A DNA stretch of 64,000 bases, taken from assembly GCF_023078275.1 (NCBI RefSeq), contig NC_062971.1:3472001-3536000 (forward strand), in the 5' to 3' direction. This stretch comes from Leguminivora glycinivorella (lineage: Eukaryota > Arthropoda > Insecta > Lepidoptera > Tortricidae). The notes beneath the pieces were generated by a model. The model was given only the letters and a program-made list of their open reading frames with translations, was not told the DNA's origin and did no database searches. A program made the translations under genes and the position numbers. Positions 22,906 through 33,383 of this stretch are shown piece after piece. Position 1 is the stretch's first letter; each line of letters starts with the position of its first letter.

Positions 22906-22975
22906 CTACCTGCGGATTGAAAATCACATCCGGAGGTCGCGGGTTCGAACCCCGGCAACAACAATTACCACACAA
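22906..22975 (+). repeat. tRNA-like fragment (SINE head)
   Basis: ATCCGGAGGTCGCGGGTTCG followed by AACCCCGGCAAC is a B-box-like tRNA half, close to the head of the SINE at 13484-13757. No A box or full cloverleaf is present, so it is not called as a tRNA gene. Confidence 0.5.
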
Positions 22976-22995
22976 CGTAGGTATATTCCTTGTAA

Positions 22996-23127
22996 GGCCG
23001 TTTTCACATATCCGATCCGATATCGGATGTCGGAAGGATTTCAATAGAAAAAATCCAATATGGCGCCTGTAATGTATGGGATATCGGTCCGACATCCGAT
23101 ATCGGATCGGATAATGTGAAAACGCAC
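22996..23127. mobile_element. Harbinger-like MITE, copy 2
   Basis: Ends GGCCGTTTTCACA and TGTGAAAACGCAC, inner palindromes CGATATCGGATGTCGG and CCGACATCCGATATCGG, flanked by TAA at 22993-22995 and 23128-23130. Confidence 0.8.
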
Positions 23128-23130
23128 TAA

Positions 23131-23487
23131 GAAGTAGATAAGAAAGCAGTAGATACCCTAAGCCACTCTGCCTGTCATAAGCCTTGCCACGAAGTTAAGG
23201 CAATTATTGCAAATAAATAGTACTTTCGGCCATACACTCACGGCCTCAGCCGCATTATGTGGTTCTCCTATTATTCGGGGCCATTGTCGAAATGGCAAAA
23301 CCTTGCCGGCTAATGGGAGGGTCAAGTAATGTGTAAATACAGCACCTATTGTGCTAAGTGATCTATGGTTGTGAAGACGCGGGTTAAGAATGGAATGATC
23401 CTTTAAGAATTCTGAAGGATTATTTTGGGCGTGGAATAATCTTCATGATTTGAAAATATTTCGAAATAACACAAACGGCAGGAAACA
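23131..23487. other. No gene recognised
   Basis: Unassigned DNA between a MITE and a Helitron. Confidence 0.4.
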
Positions 23488-23803
23488 TCCATACTAATAT
23501 TATAAATGGGAAAGTCCGTCCTGTCCCCGTAGCCGAATGGCATTTCTCCGACGTCAAACGAAAGCGATACGCCGCTGGCTCTGTCGCGCCAATACGCAAG
23601 CGCGATAGAGATAGATATCTACTAGCGCTTCGTTTCGTGAGCGTTTCGTGAGCGATTGTGCCATTCGGCTAGCCACCCTGCACGGCAAAACGGACAGACG
23701 AATTGTCGTGATTTTTTTAGTGGCGATAGTTGAAGGGATGGAGAGTGACATAGGATACTTTTTGTCTCTTTCTAACGCGAACAAAGCCACGGGCAAAAGC
23801 TAG
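23488..23803 (+). mobile_element. Non-autonomous Helitron, copy 4, with nested MITE
   Basis: It starts TCCATACTAATATTATAAAT and ends GGGCAAAAGCTAG before a T. The GTCCGTC...CACGGCAAAACGG core is split by a 154-bp MITE at 23524-23677, so the Helitron is older than that MITE insertion. Confidence 0.78.
23524..23677 (-). mobile_element. CTG-flanked TAGCCGAATGGCA MITE, copy 3 (in Helitron)
   Basis: A 154-bp copy, inverse orientation, with CTG at 23521-23523 and 23678-23680. Comparison with empty Helitron copies (GTCCGTCTTTCACGGC) shows that the host sequence continues directly across the insertion. Confidence 0.88.
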
Positions 23804-24049
23804 TTTTTTTGAATATTTTTAAGAGTAGGTACAAGTGGCTCTAAAATATAGACGTCTGTTAGTACGAGTAAAGATAAATAAAGTAAATTCCACCAGCCAA
23901 TATGAAGAAAGAAGGAACTTAAAAATGTTTGGCATAATGTCTTAAAAGTTTGCTATTCAGTTTTATGCTTATAGTGTACGAGCAAGTACGCGTTGGATGG
24001 TCGACTACTATGCGCAGCGGTTTTTACGCGTACTTACGGTGACACACTT

Positions 24050-24149
24050 TTTGTCTCTTTTTATATCCCCCACTTCCTTAGAATGGAGGATGGAAGTTTG
24101 TGGAGAGATTTTCGAATTTAACGCGAGCGAAGCCGCGGGCAAAGGCTAG
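24050..24149 (+). repeat. Helitron 3' end fragment
   Basis: AACGCGAGCGAAGCCGCGGG followed by CAAAGGCTAG matches the 3' end of the Helitron family. The 5' part is missing. Confidence 0.6.
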
Positions 24150-24346
24150 TTAACTATAATAATAAAGAAATCGCAGTAAGGAACTTTATGTAGATTTCAT
24201 TACTTTTTAGAGATAAACAAGCAGCTCCATCGAGACGGCTATTTTTTTACAGAATGTTTTTGGTGGGATATACATAGGCATAGGTATATAACACTAACAA
24301 GGTAATATCTACTGTCTTAGTCCGTTTTCACATTATCCGATCCGAT

Positions 24347-25436
24347 CCGAAATTTACATATGCCGACGACCTGGCTCTAGTGACACAGGAAGGTAGCATG
24401 GAAGCGGGGGAAGCTACGCTGGAAAAGGACCTGGGCCTACTAGACGACTATCTCTCCAGATGGCGACTGTGCCCCAGCACTTCTAAGACTGAGGTGTCCT
24501 GCTTTCACCTGTGCAACAAAGAAGCTGGCAAGGAGTTAAGAGTAAAATTTAGAGGCAAATCTCTCCGCCACAACTTCTTTCCTAAATATCTTGGAGTCAC
24601 CTTGGATAGAGGTCTCAACTTTAAGGAGCATTTAAATAACCTAGCCGCAAAACTGAAGACCCGTAACAGCATCGTTCAAAAGCTAACTGGGACCACCTGG
24701 GGCGCTAATGCAGCTACGCTCCGAACGACAGCGCTTGCCCTTGTATACTCCTCAGCCGAATACTGCTCACCAGCGTGGTTAAATAGCACCCACACCTCCA
24801 CAGTCGATACCCAGCTGAAGCACACGATGCGGCTTATTAGCGGCTGCCTTAAACCAACGCCCACGCACTGGCTGCCGGCACTCAGCCATATCCTACCGCC
24901 AAGCATCCGACGCGAAAAGTGCCTCGATCGAGAAATCTCGAAGATCCGCACGAACACATGCTTGCCTATTCACGAGGACCTCAACGCGCTCAAGACCCTC
25001 AGGCTTAAATCTCGCAAACCCCCAGCATTAAAATTCCATTTGCTCGACCCACAAACTAACACATTACAGGCGTGGACAGCAGAATGGGACTCGAGGTCTA
25101 TGCCTACAGACCTTTTTGAGCTACAAGCTGGGATCCGGCCAGTGGGATTTGAGGAACCTCGACGACTTTGGTGTCGGTTAAATAGGATTAGGACAGGCGT
25201 CGGTAACTGCGCGTCGCTGTGGTGTAAATGGGGGTGGCGCGAGTCATCGGAATGCCAATGTGGCGACCCGGATCAGACAGTACACCACATTGTCTTTGAG
25301 TGCCCCATCACCAAATTTAGCGGAGAATTGGCAGATCTTAAGACCTTGTCGACGACTGCAATCGAGTATCTGCAGTCTGACTTTTTAAACATTTAAAAGT
25401 AGAGAAACGATATATGCCATACGATAAATAAATAAA
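24347..25436 (+). mobile_element. 5'-truncated non-LTR retrotransposon inside the MITE
   Basis: The insertion is bounded by 16-bp repeats CATTATCCGATCCGAT at 24331-24346 and 25437-25452. It starts in the middle of a reverse transcriptase frame and ends with an AAATAAATAAA tail. These features together show target-primed reverse transcription with 5' truncation. Confidence 0.92.
24350..25396 (+). pseudogene. Non-LTR retrotransposon reverse transcriptase, C-terminal 348 codons
   Basis: The frame is open from the insertion edge at 24350. It starts KFTYADDLALVTQ, which contains the YADD catalytic box of reverse transcriptase, and then carries FFPKYLGVTLDRGLNFKEHL in the thumb region. Near the end it has ECQCGDPDQTVHHIVFECP, a Cys/His cluster common at the C-terminus of jockey-like insect LINE ORF2 proteins. 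There is no stop before TAA at 25394-25396, so the copy is young. It lacks the endonuclease and the first half of the polymerase and cannot move on its own. The clade (jockey-like) is my inference; the LINE identity is firm. Confidence 0.88.
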
Positions 25437-25561
25437 CATTATCCGATCCGATATCGGATGTCGGAAGGATTTAAATGGAAAAAATCCAAGATAGCGCCTG
25501 TAATGTATGGGGTATCAGTCCTACATCCGATATCGGATCGGATAATGTGAAAACGCATTTA

Positions 25562-26128
25562 GTCTCATTAATTATTACTTATGTCAGAGTTTCAATAATT
25601 ATTTCCTTTTATTCATTTATTATCTCAGTTTAGGTTTATACGAGTACCAAACGAGTAGTATACGAGTAGAAAATATATTACCAAAACAATACAAACTATC
25701 ATTAATTTATTATAAAAACGTAATCCAAAGTGCCACACCTGGCGGCCTAACTATCCGCGTTGTGTCCAAGACGAAGCCTGACCGACGAAGCTAGCAAGTC
25801 TCTCTACATGTTAGCTGAAATACTGTCAAACCGTTCACTGTGATTACTCAGATTATTATAAGCAAAATGATCTTCGAATGAACTTTCTGGACAATTGAGA
25901 TGCATGGGCGCAGTCGAAACCAGCTCGCCCCTTCAGCCGTGTCCCGTTGAAAATCGGAAAGATTCTTTTCCTTAGCTGCTTATAGTATTAGTTTCTTCAT
26001 GTAAACTTGATCATGTAAATTATTGATTTATCCATGAAAAAATATCGAAGTACTTATAATACGAGTAAGAGTTTTTGTTGAATTAATTCACGGTGATTTT
26101 CATTAGCGCGTTTTTTTAAATATTACGT
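25562..26128. other. No gene recognised
   Basis: AT-rich sequence without recognised features. Confidence 0.4.
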
Positions 26129-26200
26129 CGGTGGCAAACAAGCATACGGTCCGCCTGATGGAAAGCGTCACCGTAACCTATAGACGCCTGCGCTGCGACT
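26129..26200 (-). repeat. Non-LTR/SINE 3'-end-like repeat, antisense fragment
   Basis: GTCGGTGGCAAACAAGCATA, GGTCCGCCTGATGGAAAGCG and TATAGACGCCTGC are the inverse of the repeat at 2688-2836. A shorter, more diverged copy lies at 52069-52136. Confidence 0.6.
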
Positions 26201-26421
26201 CAAAAGGCGAATGAAAGTAAATCGCGCGCTGTCTAGAGGTACACAACTTTGACATCCACCGGCCTTCTTTAGTTTTCCGTGATCATGATGCATGTAACTG
26301 CGTCGAAATATCAGGAGTTCGACAAAAACGTAATCACGGTTTATATCCCGGCCAATACAGTTAAGTCTAAGTACTTATATTTATTTCGACTTGTACATAA
26401 ATACTTATAAGTATGCACCTG

Positions 26422-26575
26422 GCCCCGTAGCCGAATGGCATTTCTCCGACGCCAAACGAAAGCGATACGCCGCTGGCTCTGTCGCGCCAATACGCAAGCG
26501 CGATAGAGATAGATATCTACTAGCGCTTCGTTTCGTGAGCGTTTCGTGAGCGATTGTGCCATTCGGCTAGCCACC
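26422..26575 (-). mobile_element. CTG-flanked TAGCCGAATGGCA MITE, copy 4
   Basis: A 154-bp copy, nearly identical to those at 23524 and 30248 after inversion, flanked by CTG at 26419-26421 and 26576-26578. Confidence 0.88.
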
Positions 26576-26578
26576 CTG

Positions 26579-27449
26579 TTAATAAATGTAGGTCAAGCAT
26601 TTGTTTACATGTTACACATGTCTTTGAAGCGTATTTTGTCAAATCGCTTCTAAATCCCCATGCGCCCGTTTCAAGGGTTGCAGTCCGGAAGGCTCGCGGT
26701 TTGACTGACAACCATATTTATTATATACAAACTTTATCTCAGGGGATTTAAGGGGTTGAGCGTCCCGTGTCCATATTTTTTGTATGTCTAGTGTTTTGGG
26801 GAAGTATTTTAATGGATTATTTGAATATGTTTTGTTTTTGTAATGTATGTTATGTTGTTTATGCGTTTTAGCAGTAAATAAAAAAATGTTTAAGTAATTT
26901 TATTTTAACCTGTAACAGTTCGGGCCGCGAGTGAAGAAAGATATGTACCTAAACGAAAGGTTCTATATACAGTTTATTTACAACTCACAGGCACATTACA
27001 CATTTATTTACACGGATATATACAAAAGAATAGGCTATTTACACATACTAATTAGGTACAATTTGATGTGCAAAACTATACATTTGAGCCTTGTTGACAT
27101 TTCGTACCACACTGAAAAAATATGTACATAGTCAAAAGACGATCGCTGACAGCGGCATCCATACCGGCTAGCGCACGCGCGCAGCACGGAGGTTGTGGCT
27201 TTGCCATGATTTAAATCCATAGATTGTCAAGGTTTCAAAACCAAATTATTTAAGTGGTGTTTACAAAAAATGTTCTAGTTCAGTTGGTGAACACTTTGTA
27301 TCCACTAATATGTAATTATTATTTGTATGTCCTTTCCAGCTCTCATATTATTATTTTATTGTATTTTATTATAATTACTTCTTTTGACATTATGAAAATT
27401 CTATATGAGCCACTTTTCTGTATGCATGACATTTACCTATCATTATTAT
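26579..27449. other. No gene recognised
   Basis: AT-rich DNA with several chance frames of 60-98 codons that show no domain. Confidence 0.4.
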
Positions 27450-28335
27450 TATTTGTATGTCTTTCCCATCACGGAACAATGGTGTTCCGGACCTTTGGGA
27501 GGCGTGCGCGGGGCCGAAGCCAACACGTAGAGGCCCTTTCGACACTTTAATGAAATATAAGGGGTACACCGAGCGGATGTTGCCCTTGCCCGTATCATGG
27601 GACACACGCAGAGGCAACACCCGCCAGGGTGTAAGGACTATTTGAGAGTTAATGGAATCTAAAATGAACTGGTCTATTTTGATGAAAGTGATGGACTAAT
27701 TACTGGGCTATGGATAAAAAACCGGACGCCTGCCTAATAAAACGGTATCCAATTTTATTTCCGGCAGACGGTGACTCGTCCCCACAAGATGGGCCCCCAC
27801 AAAAAGCGACATCCAAGATGGCTCAAGGGCAACACCGGTGTGAGAACTCAAGGGTGTCGAGAGGTGTACACCGCTTTCTGCCCAGTGGCTGTTAAGCCAC
27901 TGCACCAACTCGCGTCTTATGCAAATTTTCACTTCCACCCCTGGGGCATATAGCCCTAACGACTCCACTCTGGACGGCCAGCCAAGGCAAGCCAGAGGTA
28001 GAGAGTACTGTCCCACCCACCCTCCTTACGGGTAACAGAACTCCCCAGGAGCACTCGGGTACGTGGGGTCGCCGTTCCCCAACAGCTCGCCACAAGCTGC
28101 CCTGCGTTGACTGATTGCACTGGTCATTATTATTATATTTACAATTTTTATTTTCTTATTATGAATTTCAAATCTGACATTGCGATATCTACTTTTATTT
28201 TTAATTGGTTTAATGACATTGAGAGTCAAGAGTATTGCACGCCGAATTCTGGCAGATTGTGATGTTACAAAATACTAACCCTATCATCATTTATAACAAC
28301 ACACATTCGAACAATAAATAAATTGTATTGTATTG
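27450..28335. repeat. GC-rich block with LINE-like tail
   Basis: The part at 27460-28110 is markedly GC-rich compared with its flanks and has many overlapping short frames but no intact ORF. The region ends near 28335 with AACAATAAATAAA and repeated ATTGT, similar to LINE 3' tails. I read it as a decayed non-LTR retrotransposon, with low certainty about the clade and the limits. Confidence 0.35.
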
Positions 28336-29282
28336 TAGTTCCGTCGCCTACATTACCTTTGTGACTTTGTGACCATCTGAAATCCCAACAGAACTTCTGA
28401 TAACATGTAACTTTTTACTGTCCAAATCGAAATCGAAGTAAAGTAAATCTTAAACGTCTTAAATTACAGATAAGAACTGGGGTAGGTGGCGTATTTATTA
28501 GAACAATGCGAAAAAGAGCTGATAAAAATGATTATAACAAATTATAAAAAGAAAGTTATTTTTATTGCACACTGCACCGCCACTTTCCAACTTAACAAAG
28601 TAGCAATCCTTCCGGCTGCAGCAATAAGGGACCTTTTACACCCGCTACTACGTGCCGGCCGGCGGTCCGGGCGGATTGGGGCCGGAGTAAGCTAATTCCG
28701 GCGGCACGTCCGCTCGCCACGTCCGATTCGACACTTGAGAAATGTCGCAGAAGTGTTTATTGGATTAAATATTTTTAGTGGTCCGAGTTGGTAATGGTTT
28801 GAAATTAGGTCGTACTGGATGCTTCTTTAACCTCAAATATGATATTTTGCTCGATAATAACTTTCATTGGTCGTTCTTATGATACGTAAACATTGGTTTT
28901 TTGTTTTTCTATTTGCAACGCTATATAGGCGTGATAGTTTTTCGTTAAGTGTACCACAAGAGTGCTCAGATTTTGGGATATTGTGGGGCTCGGTTCGCTC
29001 ACCATGATAATTGAAGTTTATTATATTTTGATGTTTTACATTTCTGTATTCTACTCTTAGATGTGCCATTTACACTGTTCCTACTAATTTGTTTCACCTC
29101 TAATAGAGTTGCGAAATATAAATATTTCTATTTAGAAAATTATTAAGTAACTACTTACTATTTCATTAATTATGTTACTAAAATAAATAAAAAAGTTTAT
29201 TTGTTTAATATATATAGTTAATAGTTTTTGAGTAAAATTGTATTTTTAGCACGCTCACTTTTTGCAGTTTTCTTCGGCCTAT
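28336..29282. other. No gene recognised; CpG-rich patch at 28610-28730
   Basis: Mostly AT-rich. A short CpG-dense patch, including GTGCCGGCCGGCGGTCCGGG, stands out at 28640-28730, but no gene start could be tied to it. Confidence 0.35.
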
Positions 29283-30247
29283 ACCCCAATTGCTAATTCG
29301 AGTCCAAAAAAACTACGACAGATACGTCAATGTCACAGCTGTCAATGTCACTTATGTCACTGTCAAAATACTTTTCAGGTTTCGACAACCTTCTACATTC
29401 TTTATTTGGCACGTAAGAAATCCAAGAATACTTGATGATAAAATTGTGAAGAAAATTCGTTTTAGTTTTTTTGTTTTAATTCTCATACGTCAAATTAGTT
29501 CCACCGGTCGCCACTAATGATAAATGTTGGTAATTCGCATTATATTACGTGTATATGTGACAATCAACATCACCTTCATTCACGTTGCTAATAATAATAA
29601 AACTGAAACCAGACTGTATGCACTAAAGCTGCCCTATCTCAGTCAGGTGCAATTTTCGCCAATGTTTATTAAATTAGTCATTGGAGTCTAACAACCCATT
29701 ACCAATATTAGAATGTTATTGCTGAAGGGTAGCACCTGAACTGGCTCTCAGAATGGCGCGTGGCGAAGTCAAGGGCTCACGAAAGGTATTTCCTTAGCGT
29801 ATTGAACGAGTGCCCAATGTATCTCTGAGACTCCTCAGGAGATTTGGAACCATAAATTGAAGAACATTACTCAAACTTACTTACATACTCTCTTTAAGGT
29901 AAAACAATAGATCATTACATGTGCCATTTTTTATCTCAAAGGTTCATAAGTGTCGGTTGTCAATAAAGCGCTACTTGCATATTAACGTCTGTCTATCATA
30001 TATCAGAGATGTAGTCTGTATATCTGCGTATCATACTTAATAATAAATTCAAATACAGTTTGACAGACCATGGTGTCATGGCCGCTTCCAAAACAATGGC
30101 GGCCGTGGCAACCATAAAGCCCACTATACACTATTTCGCTGATTAGCTAATTGTAAAATATATGTATAAAAAATTGGTCACAATATCTATATCATCAATA
30201 GTTTGTTCTATACCGCAAAATATAGCACCAAATGTTATTGATACCTG

Positions 30248-30401
30248 GGTGGCTAGCCGAATGGCACAATCGCTCACGAAACGCTCACGAAACGAAGCGC
30301 TAGTAGATATCTATCTCTATCGCGCTTGCGTATTGGCGCGACAGAGCCAGCGGCGTATCGCTTTCGTTTGGCGTCGGAGAAATGCCATTCGGCTACGGGG
30401 C
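30248..30401 (+). mobile_element. CTG-flanked TAGCCGAATGGCA MITE, copy 5
   Basis: A 154-bp copy that starts GGTGGCTAGCCGAATGGCA and ends TGCCATTCGGCTACGGGGC. CTG at 30245-30247 precedes it, and the CTG at 30402-30404 is shared with the next copy. Confidence 0.9.
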
Positions 30402-30404
30402 CTG

Positions 30405-30558
30405 GGTGGCTAGCCGAATGGCACAATCGCTCACGAAACGCTCACGAAACGAAGCGCTAGTAGATATCTATCTCTATCGCGCTTGCATATTGGCGCGACA
30501 GAGCCAGCGGCGTATCGCTTTCGTTTGGCGTCGGAGAAATGCCATTCGGCTACGGGGC
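30405..30558 (+). mobile_element. CTG-flanked TAGCCGAATGGCA MITE, copy 6 (tandem)
   Basis: A second 154-bp copy directly after copy 5, differing by about one base (CATATTGG for CGTATTGG). CTG at 30559-30561 closes it. The arrangement CTG-MITE-CTG-MITE-CTG suggests insertion into the CTG flank of an existing copy or a tandem duplication. Confidence 0.9.
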
Positions 30559-30812
30559 CTGAAGTGATACAAGCGCAATACCAACTTTACAACTAAAAAT
30601 CACGGAAAAAAAGAAAAAAAATCGAGCGTCCTAGTATTTATGTAAATAATAAAAGACTATTAAATATATAAATCAAAGGATTGAAATAAATAATAAATAA
30701 TTTATCTTGGCGTGTGTTTTTATAAAAAAGGATTATACTATTTTACAAACATTTTATTGCAGTGGCAACATCGTAGTAGTTTTTTTGGACTCGAATTAGC
30801 AATTGGAGTTAT

Positions 30813-31251
30813 AGTCATGAAAAAAGGAAACAATTGATACGCTTTGTCCAAAAAAATCGTGCTGAGGAAACTTGGTTACCAACTGACCACACATACATAA
30901 TATGTTTATTGTGTATTTTAAAGAAGAAGATAAATACAGCACAATTATTTTGTATTAGTTTGTATTGTTTAAGTTGTAAATAAATAATAAGTTTGACTAG
31001 AATATCCGTATTTTATTTAACTATAATGTAAAATTCCCGTTAGGCAGAATATAATAATGTGTCACATCTGGTGGTAGACCTACTCTACGCGTAAATAACC
31101 GCTCCCCGCACCCCGCGCATTTGTCAGCATGTGCAGAGTTTTCGCTTGGCAACGTCGCCTCTAGTACGTAGTACATATACCCTCAATGGCTACGATGGAG
31201 ATATGACGTGAATGTTGTGGGTATGAATAAATAATGTATCTATCTATATTA
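30813..31251. other. No gene recognised
   Basis: AT-rich, then moderately GC-rich at 31070-31180. No recognised family. Confidence 0.4.
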
Positions 31252-31400
31252 TCGTGAGCGTTTGTGCATTCAGCTACGCACATTTCGTAGTATTTCATTC
31301 ATTTCGCATCTATCTCTATCGCTCTTGCATATTGGCGGGGCAGACCAGACTGTATTTCTGTCAGCGCCTGGCGTCGACGATTGCCATTCGGCTACGCAGG
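31252..31400 (-). repeat. Diverged copy of the TAGCCGAATGGCA MITE
   Basis: CGTGAGCGTTTGTGCATTCA, ATCTATCTCTATCGCTCTTG and TGCCATTCGGCTACGCAG keep the family order with many substitutions. CTG follows at 31401-31403. This is an old family member. Confidence 0.65.
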
Positions 31401-31560
31401 CTGAGGAGAGAATGCCACTGGCGTTAACGCGAATTCAATGAACTGTTTAGATTTTATCGGCCATCAAGCAGCGGCTTAGCCAGCGCCGGCCATGTTCGTT
31501 CGGTTTAAGTCTCACTCATTATTTGATATAGAATATCCAATCATTAATTTGACTTGACCG

Positions 31561-31730
31561 TTATTCGAAGCTTATTAATTGAGAGAGGCACGTCGTCGTT
31601 TCCCGCCATTTTATTGCTATCTCTTTCTAACTTATGACTTTATTTCACTCTTTTTTCCCCTACTATTCACCACCTGGCAGTAGGGATGAGTTTGATTTAA
31701 AACGAAATCCGAGAATAGTTCGTCATTGGC
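31561..31730 (+). repeat. DIRS left inverted terminal repeat
   Basis: TTATTCGAAGCTTATTAATT through CGTCATTGGC is the inverse of 36518-36684. The arms differ mainly by an extra CGT-type triplet (CACGTCGTCGTTTCC here, CACGTCGTTTCC at right). High identity indicates a recent insertion. Confidence 0.93.
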
Positions 31731-32045
31731 GTCTCGTTTCCCGCCGCGGTAGGTCGTGCTAACAAGAAGCACGACTCAGATAAGTCCATTAGTGTTTAAA
31801 ATTGATCTTCTTGCAAACTCATTATAAGTTTAAAAATTTGTTAGTTAATCGATCAAATCGAATATCTAGTGAAAGGTTACCTATTGTGACAACTCATTCA
31901 CGTAAGTAATCATCGAGTGACTATTTTGTTTTTTGTACGCTACACAAAGGGTTTCGAATCTACCCTCCAAAATTATTTGAAATATTTTAATTATTTAAAC
32001 GGTTTTTGCCGTTCGATTTTGATTGTTGTTTTGTATTGTAGAATT

Positions 32046-33383
32046 ATGGATGAGGTAGAAGGAAAGCCAGAGGACAAACCAGCCGAGAATGTCCCAAAAA
32101 CAAGGCGTAAGCGTGTATCTAGTGCAAGTAGCAGTAATAGTACGGACTGCTCCAGTTCCTCGGGCTCGTCGAGATCAGATTCGAAACGCAAGTGCCGGTA
32201 TCGCAGCAAGAAAAGGGGGGGCCGAAAAAAGTCCCGTCGCAAGCTCCATGAGTTAACTAAACAAGTAAACGAGCTGCGAGCACTTGTTAATCCTAATAAC
32301 TATTACGCTCATGAGGAGGATTGTGATGCATATTCTGTGGTTTCAGACAATGTCAGTCGAGACCTTTATACCGAAGCGGAACCTCAGCCGGGCCCGGGCC
32401 CGTCGAAACCTTTTGTCTTAGGCCTTGGTACTAAATTAAAAGAACCAACAATACCTGAGGCAACGGAAGGGCAAATAAAACTTTTGTGTGAGGTACAACG
32501 CTTTGGTAGCAAGGGCTGGAATGACATTCGCTATGCCGAAACTCAGAAAATCTACAGTAGGTCCCCAGGTTACACGGATTTAGAAGTTAACGAAGAAGTT
32601 AAACCATATGACACATATCCACATTTGGTGCATTCTGACAAAGCGTATGGCGCCCTTACGTTTTGTTTGATAAAACAACAAGAAGCCCTGCACGCTGCAG
32701 TGGCAGAAATACTGGACTTTACTAGGTCAGGTGGCGAGTTTTCGTACGAAAGTTTTCGCGACAAGGTGAGTAGCGTCCTCTTGGCCGGTGACCTTTTCAA
32801 GGTATCCGAAGACATGTTACAACTTGTTTGTGGTCATAGAGCTGAGGTTATAAACATGAGGCGAAATGGTATCACGAAGCATATCAAGGAGCCCTTGCTT
32901 AAGGCGGCTATACGCAAGATACCTCCGTCCAGTTCGTCGCTGTTCGACTCCGAAGCCTTTTCAGCCAAGATTGAGCACCATGGTGGAGTTCGTAAGTGTT
33001 TCTGGCCAATAAAAAAGACCCCTGTTTCGCAAACAGACGAGGCTAAGGCCACGCCAGGCGCTCCCTCGCAGGGAGCATTGCCTCACAAAGCGCCCTCGCA
33101 GGGCTACTGCAATCACCCGCATTCAAGCAACACTCTTACGTGTAATTCTCATGCTTGCCAAGAAAATGCTGCCGCGCAGCAATGTCATACCCAGCGGGGA
33201 AATTACAATCATAACTATCCTTCGCAAGGATGTAACACTGCATTTAAAAATGGGCCCAGCAGTTCATTTCGTGGACGACGATCGAGACAATATCAACAAA
33301 GGCCCCAGTATCAGCCCCGAGCTGCTCGAAAACGAGGTGCTTCTCCCGCGGGGTACAGATCCAACAAGCGAGGTAAATATTGA
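32046..33383 (+). CDS. DIRS ORF1, gag-like protein (445 aa)
   Basis: ORF1 proteins of DIRS elements are gag-like and presumably bind element RNA. The start MDEVEGKPED at 32046 is chosen over an upstream in-frame ATG at 31917 because the acidic and basic ORF1 sequence begins there. Residues about 20-70 are Ser-rich and then strongly basic (KKRGGRKKSRRK), followed by a short heptad-like stretch, LHELTKQVNELRALV. The central part is unremarkable in composition. The C-terminal third is rich in Gln, Ser, Asn, His and Cys and ends in an Arg/Gly-rich tail, consistent with nucleic-acid binding, but I see no canonical CCHC knuckle. It overlaps ORF2 by 233 bp in another frame. The frame is intact. Confidence 0.85.
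   Translation: MDEVEGKPEDKPAENVPKTRRKRVSSASSSNSTDCSSSSGSSRSDSKRKCRYRSKKRGGRKKSRRKLHELTKQVNELRALVNPNNYYAHEEDCDAYSVVSDNVSRDLYTEAEPQPGPGPSKPFVLGLGTKLKEPTIPEATEGQIKLLCEVQRFGSKGWNDIRYAETQKIYSRSPGYTDLEVNEEVKPYDTYPHLVHSDKAYGALTFCLIKQQEALHAAVAEILDFTRSGGEFSYESFRDKVSSVLLAGDLFKVSEDMLQLVCGHRAEVINMRRNGITKHIKEPLLKAAIRKIPPSSSSLFDSEAFSAKIEHHGGVRKCFWPIKKTPVSQTDEAKATPGAPSQGALPHKAPSQGYCNHPHSSNTLTCNSHACQENAAAQQCHTQRGNYNHNYPSQGCNTAFKNGPSSSFRGRRSRQYQQRPQYQPRAARKRGASPAGYRSNKRGKY

Larger units (their letters stand above)
24320..25558. mobile_element. Harbinger-like MITE split by a LINE
   Basis: The left end GTCCGTTTTCACATTATCCG at 24320 and the right end CGGATAATGTGAAAACGCAT at 25558 belong to one MITE, flanked by TTA at 24317-24319 and 25559-25561. 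A truncated LINE sits between the halves. The MITE sequence CATTATCCGATCCGAT is present on both sides of the LINE as its target duplication. Confidence 0.88.
29283..30812. mobile_element. Non-autonomous TIR element containing two nested MITEs
   Basis: CCAATTGCTAATTCGAGTCC and the following A-run and CTAC at 29286-29316 are perfectly inverted at 30776-30806. Similarity extends outward to TATA. The interior of about 1.5 kb has no transposase frame; it holds two tandem CTG-flanked MITEs. The superfamily is not clear. Confidence 0.75.

Noticed and set aside
30162..30567. Repeated 50-residue frame (VASRMAQSLTKRSRNEALVD) in several places
   Set aside because: The same peptide appears wherever the 154-bp MITE inserts, on either strand. 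It is transposon sequence read as protein, not a gene.
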